From Bradyrhizobium sp. 1 (GTDB lineage: Bacteria > Pseudomonadota > Alphaproteobacteria > Rhizobiales > Xanthobacteraceae), in the NCBI RefSeq assembly GCF_023073315.1, contig NZ_JADPJH010000034.1:1-64000 (forward strand): DNA of 64,000 nucleotides, read 5' to 3'. Made by a program: the position numbers and the translations under genes. Shown in pieces: positions 8,378 through 16,726 of the stretch (position 1 is its first letter; every line of letters starts with the position of its first letter). Below the pieces are notes generated by a model, which searched no databases, was not told the DNA's origin, and saw only the letters and a program-made list of their open reading frames with translations.

Positions 8378-9328
8378 CTAATGGGGAAAGAGTATTGCGA
8401 TCGCAATCGCCAAGGTGACGGCGCTGAATCCGGTGCTGGCGATGACCATGGACCCTGCCGTTGCCGAATCCAGCCGATAGTTGACCGCGAACAAGATTCC
8501 GAAAAAGCCCGAGGGTATTGCGGCGAGCAGGATGGCCGTTTTCGCCGCATCCTGCGGGATGGGTATGACGCGAATGACCGCAACGGCCAACAGCGGACGC
8601 ACGATGTCCGAGGCCAATGTTGCAGCGATGACCTTCCAATCCGGCCGAAACGATTGCGCCGACAGAATGGCTCCGGTGAGGAACAGGGCGACGCCGGCGG
8701 CCGAACTTCCGATCAGCGCGAGGCTCGCATGGGCCAGTGCGTCGAGGCTCACATCCGACAACGCGAACAGGATGCCAAGCGCGGGCGCGAGCACCACCGG
8801 CTTGGTGATCGCACGCCGGATCGCTGTCAGGACCTGCCGCGCCGCCATTTGCTCGCCGCGCGCCTTGGCGGCGCCCATTTCCGCGATAATCAGGGTCAGC
8901 GGACTAATGAGGATCGAGCCCGCTGCCAATGCAACGGCAACCGGGACGGTGCCGGTAGGCCCCACGACCGAGTTCATGATCGGAAGGCCGACGCCGGCGA
9001 GATTCGGAAAGCCAATCGTCAACGCCTGTAACGACGCCTCCGACTTGGAGACCTTGGAGAACCTGCGTGCGGCAAGATACCAGGCGAGATAGAGCAGCAG
9101 CATCGTCACGCCGAGCACCAGGAAGAGCGGGACCTGCTCGATCATCTCATGGCGCGACGCCGAGGCGGTCGCCGCGAACAGGGAGGCCGGCAGCGCAAAA
9201 TCCATCACGAGTGCATTGAGAGCATCGACGTGGAGATTGTCGACGACATGAAACTTGCCGGCGGCGTATCCCAACAGCAGAACGAAGAAGACCGGCACCA
9301 GCGCCATCAATATTGCATTGGACGTCAT
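8378..9328 (-). CDS. mdcF: Malonate transporter, AEC (auxin efflux carrier) family
   Basis: A 316-residue integral membrane protein with about ten hydrophobic segments in two halves. The N-terminal motif PVFFVLLLGYAAGKF and the GFPNLAGVGLPI loop are typical of the AEC family, to which the Klebsiella MdcF carrier belongs. Its position inside the mdc operon supports malonate import. Many mdc clusters instead carry the two-subunit MdcLM carrier; it is not present here. Its start overlaps the end of mdcB by 4 bases (ATGA). Confidence 0.88.
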   Translation of the reverse strand: MTSNAILMALVPVFFVLLLGYAAGKFHVVDNLHVDALNALVMDFALPASLFAATASASRHEMIEQVPLFLVLGVTMLLLYLAWYLAARRFSKVSKSEASLQALTIGFPNLAGVGLPIMNSVVGPTGTVPVAVALAAGSILISPLTLIIAEMGAAKARGEQMAARQVLTAIRRAITKPVVLAPALGILFALSDVSLDALAHASLALIGSSAAGVALFLTGAILSAQSFRPDWKVIAATLASDIVRPLLAVAVIRVIPIPQDAAKTAILLAAIPSGFFGILFAVNYRLDSATAGSMVIASTGFSAVTLAIAIAILFPH

Positions 9329-10206
9329 CGGCTCAGCCTCTCATGGGCTTCGACAAAAAGTGTCATTGCAAGCAGGTCGGCCGATCCGCCCGGGCTGAGA
9401 CGACGGGCGACGAAGCTTTCGTGGATCGATTGCGCCCGTGCACGCCAGCCCGGCGCGCAGATACCGCCTGAAGCGATGAAGCGACGCGCCGCATCATGTG
9501 CAAAGCGAAGGCCGTCGAGCCCACCGCGATGCAGGAGGTTGGTGTCTTCAACGGATGCGATCAGTGCAAAGCAAGCCTCGACCCGGGCAGCTTCCGCATT
9601 CTCCGGCGCGACAGCCCTCGCTGTGCGCAAGGCCGGCAAACCGATCCCGTAGACGCTCGGAAATCCTGTCGCGGCCTCGATGCGCGCACCGCCCGCGCGA
9701 AAACGGCGGCGGGCCACGCTGCCATGGCTGTGCAGCAGCACTGGACCATCCAGTATGTTGTCACCCCACAGCCGCGCCACGACATCGCCAAGCGGGAGTT
9801 CATCGTCGACCAAGCCGCCGGCTTTCGCGCCGGCCGCAGCGCACAGCAGGCCGAGCCCGAAGATCGCGCCACGGTGCGTGTTGACCCCCGCGGTCGCCGC
9901 AAGCATGGCGCGCTCCGCCTCCAGTCCGATGATCCGCAGCCGCCCCATGCCGCAGCCGAGCGCACCCGCATCGGCCAGGCGTTGCAGATAGGGTTTGATG
10001 GCCGCAGCGCTGCGACGAAACGTGCCTGCATCCATGTCGTCGTGACTGCCGTTGTCGATATGGCTCACCAGCCCCGGCTTCGGCCAGGTTTCGAGCTCCT
10101 TGACGAGGCAGTCGGCGGCGACGGCACCGATCACAGATGCATCGGGCATCATCTGCCGCTGGCGCAGAGTCGGCCGTTCCAGACCTCTTGCGGCCGTGGT
10201 GATCAT
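9325..10206 (-). CDS. mdcB: Triphosphoribosyl-dephospho-CoA synthase
   Basis: A 293-residue member of the CitG/MdcB family, which makes 2'-(5''-triphosphoribosyl)-3'-dephospho-CoA, the precursor of the ACP prosthetic group, from ATP and dephospho-CoA. Family motifs WPKPGLVS, GSHDDMDAGTF and NTHRGAIFGLGLL are clear. It overlaps both neighbours by 4 bases, showing tight coupling with mdcG and the transporter gene. Full length. Confidence 0.93.
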   Translation of the reverse strand: MITTAARGLERPTLRQRQMMPDASVIGAVAADCLVKELETWPKPGLVSHIDNGSHDDMDAGTFRRSAAAIKPYLQRLADAGALGCGMGRLRIIGLEAERAMLAATAGVNTHRGAIFGLGLLCAAAGAKAGGLVDDELPLGDVVARLWGDNILDGPVLLHSHGSVARRRFRAGGARIEAATGFPSVYGIGLPALRTARAVAPENAEAARVEACFALIASVEDTNLLHRGGLDGLRFAHDAARRFIASGGICAPGWRARAQSIHESFVARRLSPGGSADLLAMTLFVEAHERLSR

Positions 10207-10883
10207 GATCCCATAGCTCCCGACACGAATTGATGCCTGCCGATCAGGACCACGCTCTCGATGCGCTTGACCAAAAGCTCGCTGGCCCCGCCGTGGAATT
10301 CGCGCCAGTTCACCGCGGCGCCGTCGGCGCCCATCAGCTCGCCATCAAGCCGCATCGGCGCGCCGGTCTCGATCGCGGCGACATCGGCGACGAAACGATC
10401 GATGTCGGCTTCGCCTTGAAACTCGAACAAGACATCGAGATCCGAACGGTCCGTCACGTAGTCGAGCCCGGTCAGCGACTGCCAGGCCAGGCTGCCGAAG
10501 ACGCGCGCCTCCACCGCATGGCGAAGCGTCAGCGCGTCGAGCCGGTCGAGCGTCGGCCACCAGCTGCGCGGGGCGTAAGCCCGCGCCTGCCGCAGCAATG
10601 GCGGCCGCGCGACGGAAGCGACATGGTTGATATCGACCAGGAGGGAGATCCGTTTCTTGCCCGCCGAGGGCGGCAAAGGCAGGCCCAAAGCAAGGCCGCT
10701 TGCCTCGCCCGGCAAGGCGCGCCGCCTGATCGTCGGCCATCTCATTTTTGGCCAGCACGCGAGAAGAGGATCGGTTGCGAGATCGCCGCGCGCCTCCAGC
10801 ATCGCGCACCAGCCTGCCGGGCTGACGAAGACGAGGTCGTGACGACCGGGTGAGCGCTCAGCGCGCTTGCAGGGCGAGGTCAC
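10203..10883 (-). CDS. mdcG: Malonate decarboxylase holo-ACP synthase (phosphoribosyl-dephospho-CoA transferase)
   Basis: A 226-residue MdcG/CitX-type nucleotidyltransferase that attaches the phosphoribosyl-dephospho-CoA arm to the ACP MdcC. It begins near SPGRHDLVFVSPAGW and carries the nucleotidyltransferase-like acidic motif RSDLDVLFEF. The chosen ATG at 10883 lies inside the end of mdcE (overlap 26 bases); a shorter start cannot be excluded, but the RHDLV region is conserved in the family, so the true start must lie upstream of it. Confidence 0.9.
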   Translation of the reverse strand: MTSPCKRAERSPGRHDLVFVSPAGWCAMLEARGDLATDPLLACWPKMRWPTIRRRALPGEASGLALGLPLPPSAGKKRISLLVDINHVASVARPPLLRQARAYAPRSWWPTLDRLDALTLRHAVEARVFGSLAWQSLTGLDYVTDRSDLDVLFEFQGEADIDRFVADVAAIETGAPMRLDGELMGADGAAVNWREFHGGASELLVKRIESVVLIGRHQFVSGAMGS

Positions 10884-11577
10884 GAACGCGCTCCGCGATC
10901 TCGGCGGCCTTCAGCCGGCCGCCACGTTCCTTGCCGAGCGCATCACGCTGGTCCCGTGCGGCCGGCATGTTGGCCAGCAACGCCTCCAACTGATCGGCCA
11001 GCGAAGCGGCGTTGCTCCATGTCATGTGAACGGCGCCCATTTGCGCGAGATTGGACAGGCCCGGGGCGAACACCGGCGTCGACTTCGCCTTCTCCTGGAG
11101 CGCCTCCATCGACAGCTTGGTGACCTTCGCCATCGAGGGCAGGTCCATCACCGCGGGTTCGGCGCCAGGCAGTCCGACCAGCACGCGCGTCGCAAGGCCC
11201 GTCGCAAGCAGCGCGCCCGCGGCCGAGTGACCGTACAGAAGGCCGATGGTCGGGCGACCATTGGTGTCCGCATGGATCAGCACTTTCGCCAGATGCGCGA
11301 GGAATTCATTCAGCCCAAGCAGCTCGTCGCGCTTGCTCATGCGCTGGCTGTCGCTGTCGACGAGCACCAGGATCGGCCCGGAATCCCGGCCGATCGAGTC
11401 CAGGACATGGCCGGACAATCTGATCGCCTCGTCCACACCCAGCGCAGTCCGGTCCGCAACGCCGAGGACGAGCATCCGGCCGCCGGATCGCAGCGTCGCC
11501 GAGCCGAGGATGACGCCCTTATCGCGCCTCACCTCATGGCCGTCGGGAAAGAGCGAGGCGAAGATTTCATCGAGCAT
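10858..11577 (-). CDS. mdcE: Malonate decarboxylase gamma subunit (codecarboxylase)
   Basis: A 239-residue subunit with a crotonase/carboxyltransferase fold: GVILGSATLRSGGRMLVLG, LVDSDSQRMSKRDEL, and GHSAAGALLATGL in the oxyanion region. With MdcD it decarboxylates malonyl-S-ACP to acetyl-S-ACP. The start was taken at 11577 (MLDEIFASLFP), which matches the usual family N-terminus and overlaps mdcD by 11 bases; the in-frame extension upstream of it reads through mdcD sequence and is unlikely to be translated. Confidence 0.92.
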   Translation of the reverse strand: MLDEIFASLFPDGHEVRRDKGVILGSATLRSGGRMLVLGVADRTALGVDEAIRLSGHVLDSIGRDSGPILVLVDSDSQRMSKRDELLGLNEFLAHLAKVLIHADTNGRPTIGLLYGHSAAGALLATGLATRVLVGLPGAEPAVMDLPSMAKVTKLSMEALQEKAKSTPVFAPGLSNLAQMGAVHMTWSNAASLADQLEALLANMPAARDQRDALGKERGGRLKAAEIAERVRDLALQAR

Positions 11578-12505
11578 CACGGCTGGTCCTCCCGATCCGG
11601 TTGGCAAGGGCAATGAACTGGTCGGCCGGCAATTCGGGAACGGCTTGCGAGTCCGCGATGCCTTCCGCCGTCCAGATGTCGACGGCATCCCCGCAAGCAC
11701 CAAAACTGCGCAGCCGGCCGGCAAGCCGCTCCTGCTCGGCCTTCAGCCTGTCGAGACCGAACGGTCCGACCAGGCCGAGCAGCTCGAGCGCGGCCTCGCG
11801 AAAATCCTGCACATTGTCGTCGGCGAAGACATCGGCGGCGCCGAGCAGGCGGCGATGCTTACCTCCCATGGTGCGCCAGACCAGGGCACGATCGCGCGAG
11901 TCGAATTCCTCGACGCCGCGATTGGTCTCGATGACTTCGGGGCCCGACACCGCGATGCGCCCCGGCTCCGAGACGGCGAGCGCGGAGCAACAGCCCGCGA
12001 TCAAGCCGCCGCCGCCATAGCATCCGGACCTGCCACCGATCAGACCAATGACCTTCACGCCAGCGCTGCGCGCTTCCATCACGGCACGCATGATCTCGGC
12101 GATGGCAAGCTCGCCGGCATTGGCTTCCTGCAACCGGACGCCTCCGGTATCAAACAGGATCAGGACGGGGATCGTGCCGATCTCGCGCGCCGCGCGGAGC
12201 AGCCCGGTCAGCTTGGCACCGTGCACCTCGCCGAAGGCGCCACCCATGAAGCGTCCTTCCTGCGCGGCGACGAACACAAGCGAACCGTCAAGCCGACCGT
12301 GACCAACGACGATGCCGTCGTCGAACTGCTCGGGAAGATCGAATATCTTCAAGTGAGGACTGACCTCGCGCTGCTCCGGCCCGATGAACTCAATGAGGCT
12401 GCCGGCATCGAGCAGCAGCTCCAGCCGCGTGCGGGCCGATGCCTCGTAGAAGCTGGTGCTGCGGGCCCGTTCGGCCGGGGTGACGTCCTTGAGCGGCGCG
12501 GTCAT
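11567..12505 (-). CDS. mdcD: Malonate decarboxylase beta subunit
   Basis: A 312-residue carboxyltransferase-type subunit. It contains EFIGPEQREVSPHL, FVAAQEGRFMGGAFGEVHGAK and GGRSGCYGGGGLIAG, the glycine-rich elements of the biotin-independent decarboxylase. It works with MdcE on malonyl-S-ACP in the cytoplasm. Its start overlaps the mdcC stop by 4 bases. No biotin carboxyl carrier or membrane decarboxylase genes (madA/B type) are present, so this is the soluble, biotin-independent system. Confidence 0.94.
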   Translation of the reverse strand: MTAPLKDVTPAERARSTSFYEASARTRLELLLDAGSLIEFIGPEQREVSPHLKIFDLPEQFDDGIVVGHGRLDGSLVFVAAQEGRFMGGAFGEVHGAKLTGLLRAAREIGTIPVLILFDTGGVRLQEANAGELAIAEIMRAVMEARSAGVKVIGLIGGRSGCYGGGGLIAGCCSALAVSEPGRIAVSGPEVIETNRGVEEFDSRDRALVWRTMGGKHRRLLGAADVFADDNVQDFREAALELLGLVGPFGLDRLKAEQERLAGRLRSFGACGDAVDIWTAEGIADSQAVPELPADQFIALANRIGRTSRDAR

Positions 12506-12819
12506 TGGCCGTTCTCCGCGATCAATCGCACCGCCTGCGCCAGCCGCAGCGAGACCGTATCGGGACGCGCGCCGCCGTCATTGATCGAAAATCTTAGCCC
12601 TCCGGGCGAATAACGCTCGACGAAATCGCCGATCACGGCACTCCAGACTTCGCCGAAACCGACCGCCGCGGTCTTGATGTCGACGGCGCATTCCGCGTCC
12701 GGCAGCACACGCTCCACCAGCACTTCCAGATTGCCCGAGGCGACCACGCCGACGATCGCGCTTTGTCTGGCACCACTCGCCCGGGCACGAACCGGATGTC
12801 GAAAACTGAGATCTTCCAT
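12502..12819 (-). CDS. mdcC: Malonate decarboxylase acyl-carrier subunit (delta)
   Basis: A 105-residue ACP-like subunit. The motif VVASGNLEVLVE places the prosthetic group on S28, matching the serine used in the Klebsiella protein. The holo form carries 2'-(5''-phosphoribosyl)-3'-dephospho-CoA and shuttles malonyl and acetyl thioesters. It lies 9 bases after mdcA and is overlapped by mdcD. Confidence 0.94.
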   Translation of the reverse strand: MEDLSFRHPVRARASGARQSAIVGVVASGNLEVLVERVLPDAECAVDIKTAAVGFGEVWSAVIGDFVERYSPGGLRFSINDGGARPDTVSLRLAQAVRLIAENGQ

Positions 12820-12828
12820 GGCGCGTCC

Positions 12829-14475
12829 TCACCAGTTCCTGAATTTCGACGGGGGTGCGTACAGGCCGCCCGACCAGCGCACGAGATCCTTGATCGAGCG
12901 CGCCGCCAGCAGGCTGCGATCGGCATCGAGTGGATTGATGCCGAGATCCTCCGGCCGGCGGATCACGCCGCGCTCGCGCAGGCGCGCGACCATGCCGCGG
13001 TCCCGTCGGCGGCCGACATCGGTGTAGCCGGCAACGCCGCGGATGGCCTGCTCGCGCTCCTGCGCGGTGCGGCAGAGCAGGAGGTTCGCCACGCCTTCCT
13101 CGGTGACGATGTGGGTGACGTCGTCGCCATAGATCATGACCGGCGCGAGCTCGAGCTTCAGCTTCTCCGCGAGCTCGATCGCGTCGAGCTTCTCGACGAA
13201 CAGCGGCACGTTCTTGTCGCCGAAAGTCTCGCCGATCTGCACCACCAGCTTACGGCCACGGCGTAGCGGCGCCGGACTGTCGGGATCGGCCTCCGCGCCG
13301 GCCTTCAGCCAGGGCTCGCTCGGATGACGCCGCCCGCGGGCGTCCGCTCCCATGTTCGGGGCGCCGCCGAAGCCCGCGATGCGCGAGGTGGTGATGGTTG
13401 ACGAATTTCCTTGCAGATCGATCTGCAGCGTAGAGCCGATGAACATGTCGCAGGCATAGAGCCCGGCGGTCTGACAGAAGGCGCGGTTGGAGCGCAGCGA
13501 GCCGTCGGGACCGGTGAAATAGACGTCGGATCTGGCCTGGATGTAGTCGTCCATGCCGACCTCCGAGCCGAACGAGTGGATCTGCCGCACCCAGCCGGAC
13601 TCGATCGCGGGAATGAGCGCGGGATGCGGGTTCAGCGCGAAGTGGGTCGCGATCCTGCCCTTCAGCCCCAGCCTCTCGCCGAAAGTCGGCAGCAGGAGTT
13701 CGATCGCCGCGGTGCTGAACCCGATGCCGTGATTGAGCCGTTGCACGCCATAGGGCGCATAGATGCCCTTGATCGCGAGCATCGCGGTCAGGATCTGGCC
13801 TTCCGTGATCGCGGCGGGATCGCGCGTGAACAGCGGCTCGACGAAGAATGGCTTGTCGGCCTTGACGATGAAGTGGACACGGTCCGCCGGGATGTCGACC
13901 CGCGGAACCGTGTCGACGATCTCGTTGACCTGGGCGATCACGACGCCGTCCTTGAACGCCGTCGCCTCGACCACGGTCGGGGTGTCCTCGGTGTTCGGGC
14001 CGGTGTAGAGATTGCCCTCGCGGTCGGCGCTGACGGCGGCGATCAGCGCGACGTGCGGCGTGAGGTCGATGAAGTAGCGGGCGAACAGTTCGAGATAGGT
14101 ATGGATCGCGCCCAACTCGATCTTGCCGCCGAACAGCATGCGCGCGATGCGCGCCGATTGCGGCCCGGAATAGGCATAGTCGAGCCGCTTCGCGACGCCG
14201 CGGTCGAACAGGTCCAGATGTTCGGGCAGGACGACGCCCGACTGCACCATGTGCAGATCGTTGACCTTGGAGAGATCGACAGCCAGCAGCGCATGACTCA
14301 GCAGATCCGCCTGCTTCTGGTTGTCCCCTTCCAAGCAAACCCGGTCGCCCGGCCGGATCACGGCCTCCAGCAGGCGCGTGACGTCGTGGGCTTCGACGAC
14401 CTTGCCGCGGGCAAGGCCGGCGCCCGCCACGATGCGGGCATCACGCGCGACGCGGTTGTTCTGCCAGCTCGTCAT
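12829..14475 (-). CDS. mdcA: Malonate decarboxylase alpha subunit (acetyl-S-ACP:malonate ACP transferase)
   Basis: A 548-residue CoA-transferase-type subunit that swaps acetyl for malonyl on the ACP. The start at 14475 has AAGGA nine bases upstream, and the resulting length fits the family (about 550 residues); an in-frame ATG nine bases further upstream is too close to that site. Recognisable elements are GDRVCLEGDNQKQADLL near the N-terminus, IGSTLQIDLQGNSSTIT, and the C-terminal RPEDLGINPLDADRSLLAA. It is the first gene of the eight-gene leftward operon; the promoter should lie in 14476-14630. Confidence 0.94.
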   Translation of the reverse strand: MTSWQNNRVARDARIVAGAGLARGKVVEAHDVTRLLEAVIRPGDRVCLEGDNQKQADLLSHALLAVDLSKVNDLHMVQSGVVLPEHLDLFDRGVAKRLDYAYSGPQSARIARMLFGGKIELGAIHTYLELFARYFIDLTPHVALIAAVSADREGNLYTGPNTEDTPTVVEATAFKDGVVIAQVNEIVDTVPRVDIPADRVHFIVKADKPFFVEPLFTRDPAAITEGQILTAMLAIKGIYAPYGVQRLNHGIGFSTAAIELLLPTFGERLGLKGRIATHFALNPHPALIPAIESGWVRQIHSFGSEVGMDDYIQARSDVYFTGPDGSLRSNRAFCQTAGLYACDMFIGSTLQIDLQGNSSTITTSRIAGFGGAPNMGADARGRRHPSEPWLKAGAEADPDSPAPLRRGRKLVVQIGETFGDKNVPLFVEKLDAIELAEKLKLELAPVMIYGDDVTHIVTEEGVANLLLCRTAQEREQAIRGVAGYTDVGRRRDRGMVARLRERGVIRRPEDLGINPLDADRSLLAARSIKDLVRWSGGLYAPPSKFRNW

Positions 14476-14630
14476 GACTGTCATTCCTTCGCCAGACTGG
14501 CGCCGCACCGAGGCGTCAGCGCTTCTTCGATTGCGTTCGTGAAATTTCGGGGCGGTCGGGCCGGCGGGAGTGCAGACTCTCCCGCCGTCCTTCCTCTGCC
14601 GATCGTGCGTCAGGACCGGCAAAAGCCTCG

Positions 14631-15416
14631 TCAGCGCGTGACCGGCTGCTGGATACTGCGCGCGGCGCGGGCGATAATCGCCGCCACTTCCTTCGGATGC
14701 GACTCGTAGACGGAGTGGCTGGCGCCCGGGATCACGGTGGTCTGGCTCTTGGCGCGCTCGTAGTACCAGCGCTCCAGATCCGGATTGATGATCTGGTCGC
14801 TGCCGGCGACGATGCCCCAGCTCGGCTTGGTCTTCCACGCCGCCGCCGTCAGCGGCGTGCTGAACACCTGGGTCGCGGCCAGCACCTGGGAGCGCGCGAC
14901 GAACTCGGCGCGCTCACGCGGCAGATCAGGCGCGAACAGTTTCGGGAATTGCACGGGATCGAGATAGGTGAACTTGTCCGGCGTCACCTTGATGACACCT
15001 TCGGTCTTGCCGAGCACGCTCGGCGTCTTCTTGCCCAGCGCCGATTCATCCTCGCCGACGTCGGGCGCGTGCGCAGCGACGTAGACGAGACCGACGACGT
15101 TCGGATGAACGCCCGCCTCAGTGATGATCGAGCCGCCGTAGCTGTGACCGACAAGGAGGGTTGGACCATCCTGGAGATCGAGAATGCGCTTCGCCGCCGT
15201 GACGTCGTCGGCAAACGACGTCTCGGGCTCCTGCACCATGGTGACGCGGAAGCCTTCCTTGATCAGGATCTCGTAGACCGGCTTCCAACCGGAAGCATCG
15301 ACCCAGGCGCCGTGCACCAGGACGATGTTCTTCGGGGGTTCTGCGCGCGCGGGGGCGACGGTCGAGAGCAGGGAAAGAGCGGCGGCAAAGGCGAGGCCGG
15401 CGTTGAGGTGTTTCAT
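14631..15416 (-). CDS. Secreted alpha/beta hydrolase
   Basis: A 261-residue alpha/beta-hydrolase with a signal peptide (about 1-25, ending ARA). HGAWVDASGW is the oxyanion loop, the nucleophile is S92 in GHSYGG, and the likely acid and base lie near GSDQIINPDLE and PGASHSVYESHP. This is the family often labelled salicylate-esterase or EstC-like; the substrate is unknown. It lies upstream of the mdc operon on the same strand with a 155-base gap, so it is probably a separate unit. Confidence 0.88.
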   Translation of the reverse strand: MKHLNAGLAFAAALSLLSTVAPARAEPPKNIVLVHGAWVDASGWKPVYEILIKEGFRVTMVQEPETSFADDVTAAKRILDLQDGPTLLVGHSYGGSIITEAGVHPNVVGLVYVAAHAPDVGEDESALGKKTPSVLGKTEGVIKVTPDKFTYLDPVQFPKLFAPDLPRERAEFVARSQVLAATQVFSTPLTAAAWKTKPSWGIVAGSDQIINPDLERWYYERAKSQTTVIPGASHSVYESHPKEVAAIIARAARSIQQPVTR

Positions 15417-15735
15417 GTCGGGATCACTCCGGGTTGGAATGACGCGACACTAGGTCCGGGGCCTGCCATGCGTATTTCCGCAAACAACTATCCTTGCGAC
15501 TTCGCACGCCGGCACGCGTGACTGGCGACGATCGCCACTCGCACACCCGCCGGACGCGGCCTAGCTGAGAGACGCATCTCAAACCGATGGCGAACGTCAT
15601 GCAACTGACATCCGTGACAGGATCTCTCGCGCCCGTGAACGACCGGCGTTCGGACACGAAAGACGATCGATACGCGCTCTGTCATTCACGACAAATTTGC
15701 TGACCCCACTCGAAAGCCAAGCATAGGATCGAACA

Positions 15736-16077
15736 ATGACATCCATCGCGAAGTGCCGGGTCGCCTTCTTCGTCGTGCTCTGCGCAACGATGCCGGCCCA
15801 TGCTGGAACCTGCACGGATGACATCGCGCAAACCCAGGCCCAGCTCGATCTTGCCATCGAGAAGGACGCGGGTTCCCACGGCTGGAAGCCGGAGAGCCTC
15901 AACGCGTTGCGCAACCGTCAACCAACGCCGCGCTCGCTCGCGGAATCGGAAGGCGATAACGGCCTCGATTTCACCGACGCGCTCGATTCGCTCGATCGCG
16001 CCCGCACCGCCGATCGCACCGGCGACGTCGCCGCATGCAGCCGGGAAATCGCACACGCGCGCGCCGTCCTGAGATAG
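15736..16077 (+). CDS. Small secreted hypothetical protein
   Basis: A 113-residue protein with a signal peptide (MTSIAKCRVAFFVVLC... cleaved after AHA) followed by a short helical, charged mature part (TQAQLDLAIEKD, RARTADRTGD). Two cysteines (in GTCTDD and AACSRE) could form a disulphide. I do not recognise a family with a function. It precedes another small secreted protein and the RND efflux genes on the same strand. Confidence 0.65.
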   Translation: MTSIAKCRVAFFVVLCATMPAHAGTCTDDIAQTQAQLDLAIEKDAGSHGWKPESLNALRNRQPTPRSLAESEGDNGLDFTDALDSLDRARTADRTGDVAACSREIAHARAVLR

Positions 16078-16214
16078 CGAAAGGCGACTCCAGGACCGTT
16101 GGCGAAGCGATGTGTCTCGCCGTCGTGCAGCCGGGGAGCAGGACGTGCGTTCTGGAAATACCTGCACACGCGCACCTTCCTATTGTCGATCTCAGTCAGC
16201 CGGAGGCTCGTTCC

Positions 16215-16706
16215 ATGCGAAAGCAGCATCTAGCAAACCACGGTGTGATGCTTGCGGCGGCCATCCTGTGGCTGGTCTCGGGCGTCGCCATCGCTCAAAC
16301 AACAGTGCCGGGAATGCAGCCTCCGGCCGGCATGCTTGCGACGTCACCGCTCAATCCGCAATCGACCCGGCCCGTGGGCATTCCGCTGGGATCGACCGAG
16401 ATCGCAACGCAGGGCATCTCTCCGATCACTCCCGCGCAAGGTGCAATGGGCTGCGCCGGATCCAGCAATACTGCATCGACTGGAGCCTTGTTCGACGGCG
16501 GCGGGCTGTCCAGCGGCTCCGCAGCCAATTGCGCCGGCAACGGCGTCGCTGCGTCACCCCTGCCCTCGACATCGACGCTCGGGCGCGTCGGGATTCCTCT
16601 GGGAGCCACCGAGATCGGCGGCGCTGGAATCAGTCCGACCGTGCCCGTGCCCGGCCCCACCTCCACGATCGGCACGACTCCGATCGACGGCTCCGGCAAT
16701 CCCTGA
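16215..16706 (+). CDS. Low-complexity secreted protein with internal repeat
   Basis: A 163-residue protein with a signal peptide (about 1-27, ending AIA) and a Gly/Ser/Pro/Thr-rich body without predicted fold. It contains a tandem-like duplication: residues 52-76 and 124-148 share RxVGIPLGxTEIxxxGISP. Two isolated cysteines are present. The start is supported by GGAGG 8 bases upstream. It ends 20 bases before the RND adaptor gene on the same strand, so it is likely in the same operon. A comparable Pro/Ser-rich secreted protein sits in the other RND operon at 42117-42815. Function unknown. Confidence 0.7.
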   Translation: MRKQHLANHGVMLAAAILWLVSGVAIAQTTVPGMQPPAGMLATSPLNPQSTRPVGIPLGSTEIATQGISPITPAQGAMGCAGSSNTASTGALFDGGGLSSGSAANCAGNGVAASPLPSTSTLGRVGIPLGATEIGGAGISPTVPVPGPTSTIGTTPIDGSGNP

Positions 16707-16726
16707 AATCAAGAAGGACCATCGCC

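Noticed and set aside
7283..9031. 582-codon plus-strand frame over mdcH and the transporter gene
   Set aside because: Arg/Gln-rich shadow of two well-supported genes; no ribosome site or domain.
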